The position numbers and the translations under genes are program-made. Below the pieces are notes generated by a model, which was given only the letters and a program-made list of their open reading frames with translations, searched no databases and was not told where the DNA came from. Positions 1-8,351 of a stretch of DNA of 64,000 nt are shown here, piece by piece (position 1 is the first letter of the stretch; every line of letters begins with the position of its first letter). The DNA comes from Pseudomonas sp. Fl4BN1. Its GTDB lineage: Bacteria; Pseudomonadota; Gammaproteobacteria; Pseudomonadales; Pseudomonadaceae. Location: positions 233,556-297,555 of the forward strand of contig NZ_JAAARM010000005.1 of NCBI RefSeq assembly GCF_009908285.1, in the 5' to 3' direction.

Positions 1-1
1 G

Positions 2-184
2 GAGTTTGCCAAGAAGCTGTTGGCCGAAGCCAAGGTCTGTGTTTCTCCGGGTGTGGGTTTCGGCGAATACGGCGACGATCATGTGCGCTTTGCCCTGATC
101 GAGAACCAGGACCGGATCCGTCAGGCCGTGCGTGGCATCCGCGGCATGTTCCGCGCCGATGGCCTGGTGCCGAAAAACGGATAA
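2..184 (+). CDS. C-terminal fragment of a class I/II PLP aminotransferase (AlaC-like)
   Basis: Only the last 60 residues are inside the window; the frame is open from base 2 and ends at TAA 182-184. The segment has the typical carboxy-terminal strand of fold-type I aminotransferases: a stretch ending [17 protein letters not shown] followed by an arginine-containing [15 protein letters not shown] helix. That form (GxGFGxxGxxxVRxAL) is what AlaC/YfdZ-type alanine or diaminopimelate-like aminotransferases show. The tail [10 protein letters not shown] is short. The catalytic lysine is upstream of the window, so substrate cannot be judged. A strong terminator follows 10 bases later, so this is the last gene of its transcript. 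Confidence 0.6.
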   Translation, partial: EFAKKLLAEAKVCVSPGVGFGEYGDDHVRFALIENQDRIRQAVRGIRGMFRADGLVPKNG

Positions 185-193
185 ACCATCAGC

Positions 194-227
194 CACAAAA
201 AAACCGCAGCGATGCGGTTTTTTTGTG
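194..227. terminator. Bidirectional rho-independent terminator
   Basis: CACAAAAAAACCGCA pairs with TGCGGTTTTTTTGTG around a GCGA loop, with an A-run on the left and a T-run on the right. It can stop the aminotransferase transcript on the plus strand and gntP on the minus strand. Confidence 0.85.
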
Positions 228-311
228 CCCGGCGTACCGGTCTTTCGTTGATCAGCCAGTCCTACAAAAGGCAATGGAAGCCTGTAGCAACTGGCTGGCC
301 GACGAAATGCT

Positions 312-1664
312 TCAGACCACCAGCGACAGCAACAGGATGAAGATCAGGCCCACTACCGAGAGGATGGTCTCCATCGCGGTCCAGGTCTTGAACGTCTCGG
401 CCACGGTCATGTTGAAGTACTGCTTCACCAGCCAGAAACCCGCGTCGTTGACGTGGGACAGGATCAGCGAACCGGCGCCGGTGGCCAGCACCAGCAGCTC
501 GCGATTGACCCCCGGGATCATCCCCACCACCGGCACCACGATGCCAGCACCGGTGATGGTAGCCACGGTGGCCGAACCGGTGGCGATACGGATCACCGCC
601 GCCACCAACCACGCCAGGAGGATCGGCGAGATCTGTGCATTGACCGCCATGTGGCCGATCACATCACCCACGCCGCTGTTCACCAGCATCTGCTTGAAGC
701 CGCCGCCGGCACCGATGATCAGGATGATCGCGGCAGTAGGCGCCAGGCTCGCATCCAACAGCTTGAGGATCTGCTTGGAACCGATGCCTTGCTTGTGACC
801 GAAGGTGTAGAGCGACAGCAGCAAGGCCAGCAACAGCGCACTGATCGGGTGACCGATCATGTCCATCCAGATGCGGAAGAAGTGGCCGTCCGGCAGCATC
901 ACATCGGCAAAGGTCTTGAGCAGCATCAGGAACACCGGCAGCAACACGGTGACCAGCGTCACGCTGAAGCTTGGCAGGTTGGTGTTTTCATTTTCCCGCG
1001 CCAACTGGTCGACCAGTTCCTGGGACGGGTGGCCCGGAATGTATTTGGCGATAAAGGTGCCGTAGATCGGACCGGCAATGATCGCGGTCGGCAAGGCAAC
1101 GATCAGACCATAAAGAATGGTCTTGCCGATATCCGCGCCAAACACCCCGATGGCCAGCAATGGCCCCGGGTGCGGCGGCACCAGGCCGTGCACCGCCGAC
1201 AGGCCGGCCAGCAGCGGGATACCAATCTTGATGATCGAGACACCGGTGCGCCGGGCAACGATGAACACCAGCGGGATCAGCAACACGAAGCCGATTTCGA
1301 AGAACAGCGGGATACCCACCAGGAACGCGGCGAACATCATCGCCCATTGCACGCGCTCTTTACCGAACGAGCGAATCAGCGTCTGCGCGATCTGATCGGC
1401 GCCGCCGGACTCGGCCATCATCTTGCCGAGCATGGTGCCCAGGGCCAGGATGATGCCGACAAAACCCAGCACCCCGCCGAAGCCGTCCTGGAACGCCTTG
1501 AGGATCTTGTCCACCGGCATACCCGAAGTCAGGCCAAGAAAGCCTGCAGCAATGGTCAGCGCAATGAAGGGATGCAGCTTGAAACGGGTGATCAAGACGA
1601 TCAGCCCGATGATAGTGACCACTGCATCAACCAGCAGAAAGGTCTCTTGGGACATGCCAAACAT
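312..1664 (-). CDS. gntP: Gluconate:H+ symporter, GntP family
   Basis: This 450-residue, very hydrophobic protein has the length and pattern of the GntP/GntT family of inner-membrane gluconate permeases (12-14 transmembrane segments). The family block around residues 145-175 is clear, with GLVPPHPGPLLAIGVFGADIGK, and a later glycine-rich segment reads TGAGIVVPVVGMIPGVNRELL. It should import gluconate by proton symport for phosphorylation by GntK, whose gene is immediately upstream on the same strand. The 86-base gap to gntK contains its own copy of the GntR operator, so gntP can probably be transcribed separately. A related uptake of other sugar acids cannot be excluded. Confidence 0.93.
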   Translation of the reverse strand: MFGMSQETFLLVDAVVTIIGLIVLITRFKLHPFIALTIAAGFLGLTSGMPVDKILKAFQDGFGGVLGFVGIILALGTMLGKMMAESGGADQIAQTLIRSFGKERVQWAMMFAAFLVGIPLFFEIGFVLLIPLVFIVARRTGVSIIKIGIPLLAGLSAVHGLVPPHPGPLLAIGVFGADIGKTILYGLIVALPTAIIAGPIYGTFIAKYIPGHPSQELVDQLARENENTNLPSFSVTLVTVLLPVFLMLLKTFADVMLPDGHFFRIWMDMIGHPISALLLALLLSLYTFGHKQGIGSKQILKLLDASLAPTAAIILIIGAGGGFKQMLVNSGVGDVIGHMAVNAQISPILLAWLVAAVIRIATGSATVATITGAGIVVPVVGMIPGVNRELLVLATGAGSLILSHVNDAGFWLVKQYFNMTVAETFKTWTAMETILSVVGLIFILLLSLVV

Positions 1665-1724
1665 GGGGGGTTGCCTCCGGTTTGTTGTTTTTATTAAAGC
1701 GTTAAAAACAAGGGCCGAGTGGGA

Positions 1725-1736
1725 TAGCGCTACCTT
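1725..1736 (-). promoter_or_regulatory. GntR operator upstream of gntP
   Basis: TAGCGCTACCTT lies between gntK and gntP. Read in the gene direction it is AAGGTAGCGCTA, containing the AAG-N-TAGCGCT core that I recall as the published P. aeruginosa GntR operator. The same 11-base core AGCGCTACCTT occurs twice more in this locus. Confidence 0.75.
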
Positions 1737-1750
1737 TTTCCAGCCAGCAC

Positions 1751-2284
1751 TTAATGTGAAGTTTCAAGGCCATTCTCCAGCCACCATTGGTTGGCCAGTT
1801 CGGCCAGGCGCTGGACGCTCAGGGTACTGGCATCCAGCGCCAGGGTGAGCGGCTCCCCCACGGGGGATTCAAGGGTGGCGAACTGACTGTCGATCAGCGT
1901 CGAAGGCATGAAGTGCCCCGGCCGATGAGCCACACGGTCGGCGGCGACTGCCGGCGTCAGTTCGAGAAAAATGAAGCCCAGGCCAGGCGTCGCCGCGCGC
2001 AGGCGCTCGCGATATTTGCGCTTCAAGGCCGAGCAGGTCAGCACTGGGCGCTCGCCGGCAGCCAGGGTACGACGCAATTCATCGCACAGGCTGTCGAGCC
2101 AGCCGGCGCGGTCGTCGTCGTCGAGGGGAATTCCGGCACTCATCTTGGCGATGTTCGCAGCAGGATGGAACGTATCGCCTTCAATGGCCGTGGCGCCGCT
2201 GCGCAGGCACAGGGCCTGGCTGACGCTGGACTTGCCGCAGCCGGCAACACCCATGATGACCAGGGCGGTGATGGGTTGACTCAT
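1751..2284 (-). CDS. gntK: Gluconokinase
   Basis: The enzyme phosphorylates gluconate with ATP to 6-phosphogluconate, the entry point of the Entner-Doudoroff route. The 177 residues match the usual size of bacterial GntK. A P-loop, GVAGCGKSS, is at about residues 13-21, followed by the family signature EGDTFHPAANIAKMSAGIPLDDDDR at about 35-60 that binds gluconate and phosphate. CSALKRKYRERLR further on is the typical gluconokinase helix. It is the first gene of a gntK-gntP unit transcribed away from gntR, with a GntR operator 20-32 bases upstream of its ATG. Confidence 0.95.
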   Translation of the reverse strand: MSQPITALVIMGVAGCGKSSVSQALCLRSGATAIEGDTFHPAANIAKMSAGIPLDDDDRAGWLDSLCDELRRTLAAGERPVLTCSALKRKYRERLRAATPGLGFIFLELTPAVAADRVAHRPGHFMPSTLIDSQFATLESPVGEPLTLALDASTLSVQRLAELANQWWLENGLETSH

Positions 2285-2303
2285 GTAACACCTCAGCGCG
2301 CAG

Positions 2304-2320
2304 ACAGCGCTACCTTCGCT
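2304..2320 (-). promoter_or_regulatory. GntR operator upstream of gntK
   Basis: ACAGCGCTACCTTCGCT contains the shared core AGCGCTACCTT (2306-2316), only about 20 bases from the gntK start codon. It is well placed for repression of gntK. Confidence 0.75.
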
Positions 2321-2455
2321 AGTTGAAAACCCTAGTACAAAAACAGTGTCTGCCGACGCCTTCTTGTCATTTTTGTGGGTTGCCGCGTATATAGTCCGTC
2401 AAACCAAAGAGCGAGGGTCAGGCACACCTCGCTCACGCATTGCAGCTGTTTCAGG

Positions 2456-2472
2456 ACAGCGCTACCTTAGTG
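2456..2472 (+). promoter_or_regulatory. GntR operator upstream of gntR (autoregulatory)
   Basis: ACAGCGCTACCTTAGTG carries the shared core. Its reverse complement reads AC-T-AAG-G-TAGCGCT, an exact fit to the AC-N-AAG-N-TAGCGCT operator I recall for P. aeruginosa GntR. It ends about 28 bases before the gntR ATG. Confidence 0.8.
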
Positions 2473-2500
2473 ACTTGAATTTTGTTTGGCAAGCCGTCTG

Positions 2501-3532
2501 ATGACCACCCAAAAGAACGATAAAAATACCCGCACCACGGGTCGCCCGACCCTCAACGAAGTGGCACGCCTGGCCGGTGTCAGCCCGATCACTGCCTCCC
2601 GGGCCTTGCGCGGCATCAGCAGCGTGGCCACCGAGCTGGTGGAAAAGGTGCAGCAGGCGGCACTGGAGCTGAACTATGTGGTCAATTCCGCTGCCCGCGC
2701 CCTGGCCTCGGCCCAGAGCCAATCGGTGGTGGTACTGGTGCCGTCGCTGTCGAACCTGCTGTTCATCGAAACCCTGGAGGCCATTCACCAGGTGCTGCGA
2801 CCCAAGGGTTTCGAAGTGCTGATCGGCAACTACCACTATTCCCGGGACGAAGAAGAAAACCTGCTGCGCAACTACATGACCTACCAGCCCCGGGGGTTGC
2901 TGCTGACCGGCTTCGACCGCACCGAGAGTTCCCGGCGGATGATCGAGGCGAACAACATTCCCTGCGTCTACATGATGGACCTGGACTCCGGTGCCGGGCT
3001 CAATTGCGTCGGTTTCTCGCAGTTGAATGCCGGGGAGACCGCCGCCCAGCACCTGATTTCTCGTGGGCGCAAACACCTGGCCTACGTCGGTGCGCAACTG
3101 GACCAGCGCACCCTGCTGCGCGGCGAAGGTTTCCGCCGTGCCCTGCAGCAGGCGGGGCTCTACAACCCCGACCTGGAGCTGCTGACCCCGCGCCCATCAT
3201 CCGTAGGACTGGGGGCAGAACTGTTCCTGCAACTGATGCAAAGCCAGCCTCAGGTCGATGCGATTTTCTTCGGCAACGACGACCTGGCCCAAGGAGCATT
3301 GCTGGAAGCCATGCGCTGCGGGATCAAGGTCCCGCAACAAGTGGCAGTACTGGGCTTCAACGACCTGCCTTCCTCGGAGCACATGGTGCCGCGCCTGAGC
3401 AGCATCAGCACGCCACGAGAAGCCATCGGCCGCCGCGCAGCGGAACAGATGCTGACCCTGCTGGCCGGCAACAGCGTGGCCGAGCCGGTGGTGGACATGG
3501 GCTTCGAACTGCGGGTTCGGGAAAGCACCTGA
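2501..3532 (+). CDS. gntR: LacI-family gluconate utilisation repressor
   Basis: A LacI/GalR-type repressor. The N-terminal helix-turn-helix is PTLNEVARLAGVSPITASRA at about residues 13-32, followed by a hinge helix (NSAARALASAQS) and a periplasmic-binding-protein-like effector domain. Length is 343 residues from ATG 2501. A TTG 15 bases upstream would extend the frame, but the ATG gives the usual short basic N-terminus. It is divergent from gntK, and three copies of one operator lie in front of gntR, gntK and gntP. It most likely represses all three and is released by gluconate or 6-phosphogluconate; the ligand is inferred from the P. aeruginosa counterpart. Confidence 0.92.
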   Translation: MTTQKNDKNTRTTGRPTLNEVARLAGVSPITASRALRGISSVATELVEKVQQAALELNYVVNSAARALASAQSQSVVVLVPSLSNLLFIETLEAIHQVLRPKGFEVLIGNYHYSRDEEENLLRNYMTYQPRGLLLTGFDRTESSRRMIEANNIPCVYMMDLDSGAGLNCVGFSQLNAGETAAQHLISRGRKHLAYVGAQLDQRTLLRGEGFRRALQQAGLYNPDLELLTPRPSSVGLGAELFLQLMQSQPQVDAIFFGNDDLAQGALLEAMRCGIKVPQQVAVLGFNDLPSSEHMVPRLSSISTPREAIGRRAAEQMLTLLAGNSVAEPVVDMGFELRVREST

Positions 3533-3538
3533 GACGTT

Positions 3539-4159
3539 TCAAGGTCCCACGCTCAAAGCACTGAGCAACAGGCCAAAACCCACCAGTACGGCGCCGAACA
3601 GTTGATCGATTCGGCGCCTGTAACTCATCAGGCGACTGGCGATGGCCGGGGCCGAAAAAAAACGTGCCACCATCACAAACCACAGCACATGAGCCAGGAC
3701 GATGATCGCGCCATAGCCGATCTGCACCGCCAACCCCGTGCCCGGCTGGATCACCTGCATGAACAGGCTGAGGATGAAAATCATCGTCTTGGGATTCAAT
3801 GCGTTGGTCAGAAAGCCACTGCGCAAAGCGGCCCAGGACGACATCTCGCCCCCGGACGGCCGCACCTCCCCCGAGCCTTGTGCAGGGCTGCGCAACAGCT
3901 TGATGCCCAGGTAGACCAGGTAGATCGCCCCGGCCATCTTCAACCCGCTGAACCACAACGCCGACTGCTGCAACAGCACGCCCACACCCAGCAGGCTGTA
4001 GCCGATATGCAACATGACCCCAAGCCCGATACCCAGCGCGGTCAGCACGCCGTGACGGCGCGAGAGCATCAGGCTGTTGCGCGTAACCAGGGCAAAGTCG
4101 GCCCCGGGGCTGAGCACCGCGAGAACGGTGATGGTGATTACCACTAACAGTTCAGTCAC
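3539..4159 (-). CDS. LysE/RhtB-family amino-acid exporter
   Basis: A 206-residue inner-membrane protein with about six hydrophobic segments and the family N-terminal signature SPGADFALVTRNSL at about residues 18-31, the (A/S)PGPxxxxV motif of LysE/RhtB exporters. These export amino acids or their derivatives; the substrate cannot be told from sequence. The start is GTG at 4159; the overlapping ATG two bases upstream is immediately followed by a stop in its frame. The gene is divergent from a LysR regulator 66 bases away, which is the usual arrangement for control of an exporter by its regulator. Confidence 0.88.
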   Translation of the reverse strand: MTELLVVITITVLAVLSPGADFALVTRNSLMLSRRHGVLTALGIGLGVMLHIGYSLLGVGVLLQQSALWFSGLKMAGAIYLVYLGIKLLRSPAQGSGEVRPSGGEMSSWAALRSGFLTNALNPKTMIFILSLFMQVIQPGTGLAVQIGYGAIIVLAHVLWFVMVARFFSAPAIASRLMSYRRRIDQLFGAVLVGFGLLLSALSVGP

Positions 4160-4225
4160 ATCAGATACGCCTTGGTTATAGAATAAGGCGCTACTTTATG
4201 TGGATCTGCACCTGGACAGCCAACG

Positions 4226-5155
4226 ATGAAAACTGACAATCACGGTGATAAAAACTCACAGACATTAGCGCGACGCTTGCCGCCCTTGAGCGCCCTGCGC
4301 TGCTTTGAAGCGGCGGCCCGCCTGGAAAGCTTCACTAAAGCCGGCGCTGCCCTGCACCTGACCCATGGCGCCATCAGCCGCGCCGTACGCGCCCTGGAAG
4401 AAGACTTGGGCACGGTGCTATTCGAACGCCGTAGCCACCGGGTGTTTCTCACCGCCGCCGGCGCCGAGTTGCTGCACGGCGTGACCCACGCTCTGGACTT
4501 GATAGAAAGCACTGCCAGCCGCCTGCGGGCGCCCAAGCCCAAGGCGCTACTGGTGCTGTCCTGTGAGCCAACCCTGATGATGCGCTGGCTGATCCCGCGG
4601 ATGCCGAGCTTTCATGCCGCCCACCCCGAGGTGTCGATTCAACTGGTGGCCGGGGGTGGCCCCTTCTCGTTCAATGCGGGCATTGACCTGGCGATCCGGC
4701 GCAACGACTTTGCCTGGAGCGCCGACACCCAGGCCAACTGGCTGTTCGACGAAGCCATAGGCCCGGTCTGCCGCCCGCAGCAACAAGCCAACTGGACACC
4801 GCAGCAACACGACCAGCCTCACCTGAGCGCCCAGGCGCCACGCCTGCACAGTGCCACCCGGCCACAAGCCTGGGAGCAGTGGCTCAAACTCAAGCAGATA
4901 CCGGGTGATCCGGCGCCGCAGGAGCAAGTTTTCGAACACTTCTACTTCAGCCTGCAAGCAGCAGTGGCGGGCCTGGGGTTGGCCATCGCGCCGTGGCAAC
5001 TGGTGCGGGACGATCTGGCCAACGGCCTGCTGTGCGCGCCTTTTGGTTTTCTCGCCGATGGCAGCGCCTATTACCTGCTCGCACCTCAGGCAATCAGCGA
5101 GGACTCTGCGGCCGGACAAATGCTCCACTGGTTGCGTGAGCAAGCCCTGGAATAA
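4226..5155 (+). CDS. LysR-family transcriptional regulator (GcvA-like)
   Basis: Typical LTTR of 309 residues. The winged helix-turn-helix is PPLSALRCFEAAARLESFTKAG ... HGAISRAVRALEEDLGTVLFERR at about residues 18-70, followed by a type 2 periplasmic-binding effector domain. The opening PLSALRCFEAAARLESFTKAGAALHLTHGAISR resembles the GcvA/AmpR subgroup. It is divergently paired with the LysE-type exporter and probably regulates it. Inducer unknown. Confidence 0.85.
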   Translation: MKTDNHGDKNSQTLARRLPPLSALRCFEAAARLESFTKAGAALHLTHGAISRAVRALEEDLGTVLFERRSHRVFLTAAGAELLHGVTHALDLIESTASRLRAPKPKALLVLSCEPTLMMRWLIPRMPSFHAAHPEVSIQLVAGGGPFSFNAGIDLAIRRNDFAWSADTQANWLFDEAIGPVCRPQQQANWTPQQHDQPHLSAQAPRLHSATRPQAWEQWLKLKQIPGDPAPQEQVFEHFYFSLQAAVAGLGLAIAPWQLVRDDLANGLLCAPFGFLADGSAYYLLAPQAISEDSAAGQMLHWLREQALE

Positions 5156-5159
5156 CGCC

Positions 5160-6074
5160 TTACACGGTTGGGCTGGCCGCTCCCAGCGCCGGGTCCTCAC
5201 CACTGAGCAACTGCACCAGGGCCAGGGCGCCCTTCTGCAACGCCTGCTGCTTTAGCCACACCGCATGCACCGGCAGCACCAGGCCGTTATCGATGTTCTT
5301 GAACTTCAGACGCTGCAAGCGCCCCGCCGTCAGCAAGGGCTGAATCACTGATAACGGGAAATTGCCCCAGCCGATGCCTGCCTCCACCATGTGCTGAGCC
5401 ATTGCCAGGCTGTCGGTGCGCCACAAAGACTCCCCCACCAGCGGCCGGGTATCGCTGATGGGCAGGTCGCGGCTGGCCACGACCACTTGGCGGACCCTGA
5501 TCAACTCCTCCAGGTACAGCGAACCATCGCCGGCCAGACACAACGGATGTCGAGGCGAGATGCAGGCAATGACCCGCTCGCTGCCGATGTACTGGAAATA
5601 TTCCAGGGCATTGACGCTCAGGCCAGCAAAGGCCACGCCGACACTGACTCGGCCACTGTGCAACAACTGCAGCACATCATCTTGAGGAGCACTGAGTACC
5701 TCCACTTCCAGCAGCGGATAACGCTCGGCAATCAGCTTGATTGCCGCCAGCACCCGCTGCTTGTCGATGTCGTCCACCACTGCGATCGACAGCTTGCTCT
5801 CCAGCCCCAGGGACAGCTCGATGGCGTGCACCTGCAACTGCTTGAGCTGGTCGGCGATCAACCGTGCATGCGGCGCCAGGGACAGGGCCAGTGGTGTAGG
5901 CACCGGCTCCCGATGGCTGCGATCGAACAACGCATACCCCAACTCGGCCTCCAGGTTGGCGATGCCCATGCTCACGGCTGAAGGCACCTTGCCCAAGGAG
6001 CGGGCGGCGGCCGAAAAGGAACCGCGCTCAAGCACGGCAAGAAACAACTGGATGCTGTCGCTGGAAAAATTCAT
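5160..6074 (-). CDS. LysR-family regulator divergent from the PACE efflux gene
   Basis: A 304-residue LTTR with N-terminal helix-turn-helix (SIQLFLAVLERGSFSAAARSLGKVPSAVSMGIANLEAELGYALFDRS) and a LysR substrate-binding domain. ATG 6074 is preferred over the in-frame TTG at 6083. The stop lies 4 bases from the end of the convergent LysR gene. It is divergent from a PACE-family transporter with about 120 bases between the starts. In Acinetobacter the LysR regulator AceR activates the PACE pump gene aceI in the same layout, so a comparable role is a reasonable inference. Confidence 0.85.
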   Translation of the reverse strand: MNFSSDSIQLFLAVLERGSFSAAARSLGKVPSAVSMGIANLEAELGYALFDRSHREPVPTPLALSLAPHARLIADQLKQLQVHAIELSLGLESKLSIAVVDDIDKQRVLAAIKLIAERYPLLEVEVLSAPQDDVLQLLHSGRVSVGVAFAGLSVNALEYFQYIGSERVIACISPRHPLCLAGDGSLYLEELIRVRQVVVASRDLPISDTRPLVGESLWRTDSLAMAQHMVEAGIGWGNFPLSVIQPLLTAGRLQRLKFKNIDNGLVLPVHAVWLKQQALQKGALALVQLLSGEDPALGAASPTV

Positions 6075-6197
6075 GGGCACCAACCTATCAGAAAAACTGA
6101 AAGCTACTGACTTTTTCTATCACTCATATTGAAGCTATCTTCTGCGCCCCTCGCCAGTCAGGTACTGGCCATCCACCTTCAATACCGAGGAACCTCC

Positions 6198-6629
6198 ATG
6201 CAAGGCGTGAAACGCAAACTGGTCTATGTGGCCCTATTCGAAGTGTTCGGTATGACCTTCTCGGCCCTGGGCCTGGCCCTGCTGTCCGGCACCTCCCCCA
6301 GCAGCACCGGCCCACTGGCCGTGGTCATCACCAGCATCGCGGTGTCCTGGAATTTCATCTACACCACGCTGTTCGAGCGCTGGGAAAGCCGCCAGCCATC
6401 ACGCACCCGCACCGTCAAGCGGCGCATCGCCCATGCCGTGGGATTTCAACTGACGCTGATCGTGTTCCTGATCCCGCTGATTGCCTGGTGGATGCACATC
6501 AGCCTGGTGCAGGCGTTTCTCCTGGACCTGGCGCTGATCCTGTTCATCCCCTGCTACACCTTCGCCTTCAACTGGCTGTTCGACCGGGTCTTCGGCCTGC
6601 CGGCCTCGGCCCTGCCCGACCCGGTCTGA
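6198..6629 (+). CDS. PACE-family biocide/polyamine efflux transporter
   Basis: A 143-residue, four-segment membrane protein consisting of two bacterial transmembrane pair units. The first holds a conserved membrane glutamate (VALFEVFGMTFSALGLALL, about residues 10-28) and WNFIYTTLFERWE. The second has HAVGFQLTLIVFLIPLIAWW and CYTFAFNWLFDRVFGLP. This is the proteobacterial antimicrobial compound efflux layout (AceI-like), which exports chlorhexidine and other cationic compounds, with short diamines as probable natural substrates. ATG 6198 has GAGGAACCTCC upstream; a longer frame from 6129 adds no recognisable sequence. The neighbouring LysR gene is the likely regulator. Confidence 0.88.
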   Translation: MQGVKRKLVYVALFEVFGMTFSALGLALLSGTSPSSTGPLAVVITSIAVSWNFIYTTLFERWESRQPSRTRTVKRRIAHAVGFQLTLIVFLIPLIAWWMHISLVQAFLLDLALILFIPCYTFAFNWLFDRVFGLPASALPDPV

Positions 6630-6728
6630 GCCAAGGCAAAACATGCCTGGAGGCAAATTGACCGTCGCCGAGGGCCCGCCACGCTGATAGATTCCCATGG
6701 CCACCGGTGCCACGAACAAGGAAGCGTC

Positions 6729-7361
6729 ATGGGAACCCCCTGCAGAATTCTCGGTAAAGCCTCGTCCATCAACGTCAGGAAAGTCCTATGGACCTGTGAG
6801 GAGCTGGGGCTTTGCTACCAGCAGGAAGACTGGGGCAACGGCTTCCAGTCGACCCACAGTTCCGAGTTTCTTGCCCTCAACCCCAATGCCCAGGTCCCGG
6901 TGCTGATCGATGACGCCGGCGTCCTGTGGGAATCCAACAGCATCTGCCGCTACCTGAGCAATCTGCATCCCGGCAGCGGCCTGCTGCCCATTGCCCCGCG
7001 GGCCCGAGCCCTGGTGGAACAGTGGATGGACTGGCAGGCCACCGAACTCAATCCGGCCTGGAGCTACGCCTTCATGGGCCTGGTGCGCGAGCATCCGGAT
7101 TACCAGGACGATCGGCGTATCGGTGCCAGCCTCCTGGCCTGGAACGCCAAGATGGCGATTCTCGAACAGCAGCTTGAAAACTCTGGGGCCTATGCCCTCG
7201 GAGCAACCTTCACTCTGGCGGATATCGTCCTTGGCCTCTCGGTCAATCGCTGGAAGATGACGCCCATGGAGCACCCGAACTTTCCCGCCGTAGCCCAATA
7301 CTACGAGCGCCTCAGCCAGCGTCCGGGGTTTCTTCTGCACGGACGCAATGGCACGCCCTAA
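6729..7361 (+). CDS. Glutathione S-transferase
   Basis: Soluble two-domain protein of 210 residues. The N-terminal thioredoxin-like domain includes GKASSINVRKVLWTCEELGL, the cis-proline NPNAQVPVL and the glutathione-gamma-glutamyl contact ESNSICRYL at about residues 65-75. An all-helical C-terminal domain follows, with the capping motif FTLADIVLGLSVNRW. It should conjugate or reduce electrophiles with glutathione; no specific class is evident. The downstream SDR gene starts 37 bases later on the same strand and may be co-transcribed. Confidence 0.88.
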   Translation: MGTPCRILGKASSINVRKVLWTCEELGLCYQQEDWGNGFQSTHSSEFLALNPNAQVPVLIDDAGVLWESNSICRYLSNLHPGSGLLPIAPRARALVEQWMDWQATELNPAWSYAFMGLVREHPDYQDDRRIGASLLAWNAKMAILEQQLENSGAYALGATFTLADIVLGLSVNRWKMTPMEHPNFPAVAQYYERLSQRPGFLLHGRNGTP

Positions 7362-7398
7362 CCTGACTAGCACTTTTTCAGCCCACCGGAGATTCGAC

Positions 7399-8142
7399 AT
7401 GGATGGACTCAACGTACTACTGACCGGCGCCTGCGGCAGGATCGGCAAAATGTTTTTCCAGGGCTCCCAGGAGCGCTACCGCTTCACCCTCACCGACCGC
7501 ATCGAACCAGACTTCGAGATCCCCGCCCCCCATCGCTTTGTGCGCCTGGACCTCGACGATCAGCAGGCCATCAGCCGCCTGCTGCCGGGGATCGATGTCA
7601 TCGTGCACCTGGCCGGCATTCCCCACGCCAGCGCCGGGTTCGACGAACTGCTGCCCAACAATATCCTCGCCACCACCTACCTGTTCGAAGCCGCAGTGAA
7701 TGCCGGTTGCCGGCGACTGGTATTTGCCAGCAGCGCGCAGACCATCGAAGGCTATCCGGTGGACCGACAGATCACCCCGGGCATGCCGGTGATGCCGGCC
7801 AACCTGTACGGCGTGAGCAAGTGCTACGGCGAAGCGCTGTGCGCCTTTTATGCCGCCAGACGCGGGCTGTCCTGCATCGCCCTGCGCATTGGCGCATTCG
7901 AGGACCCGCAGCACCACGAACTGACCACCACCCGCGACCTGAGCGCCTGGCTAAGCCCACGAGACGCCTTGCAATTGTTGCAACGGGCGGTGGAAACCCC
8001 AGGGGTGCACTACCTGATCGGCCATGGCATCTCCAACAACCGTTTCAAGCGCCTGGACCTCAGCGAGACCACTCGGGTCCTCGGGTATGAGCCGGTGGAC
8101 GATGCCTTCCAGGAAGACTTCGGCATTCCCATCACTTACTGA
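7399..8142 (+). CDS. Extended SDR, uronate dehydrogenase-like NAD-dependent epimerase/dehydratase
   Basis: A 247-residue Rossmann enzyme with NAD-binding LLTGACGRIGKMFF at about residues 6-19, an acidic pair before FVRLDLDD, LAGIPHA, the serine-containing VFASSAQTIEGYP and the catalytic YGVSK at about 136-140. The pattern YGVSKCYGEALCAFYAARRGL ... ISNNR ... LGYEP is that of bacterial uronate dehydrogenases, which oxidise galacturonate or glucuronate to aldarolactones. It is shorter than most of them. ATG 7399 is chosen because CCGGAG precedes it at good spacing; an upstream ATG at 7348 overlaps the GST gene and adds non-homologous residues. True substrate unproven. Confidence 0.75.
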   Translation: MDGLNVLLTGACGRIGKMFFQGSQERYRFTLTDRIEPDFEIPAPHRFVRLDLDDQQAISRLLPGIDVIVHLAGIPHASAGFDELLPNNILATTYLFEAAVNAGCRRLVFASSAQTIEGYPVDRQITPGMPVMPANLYGVSKCYGEALCAFYAARRGLSCIALRIGAFEDPQHHELTTTRDLSAWLSPRDALQLLQRAVETPGVHYLIGHGISNNRFKRLDLSETTRVLGYEPVDDAFQEDFGIPITY

Positions 8143-8351
8143 GCCAGCAGGGGCGTCTGCCTCACTCTGGAAGATATTGCGCACGCTTGACCGCCCCCCC
8201 GGGCTACATTTGCCAGAAAGCGGCAACACTTGTCCGCTTACTGGCAGCCCGGCCTGAATCCATCCACTAACGCCTTGATTTAAAAGGCTTCTATTATCGG
8301 CATGGAATTTGCTAAATCATCACCCTAGATCCCTAACACAGGTTCCCTATC

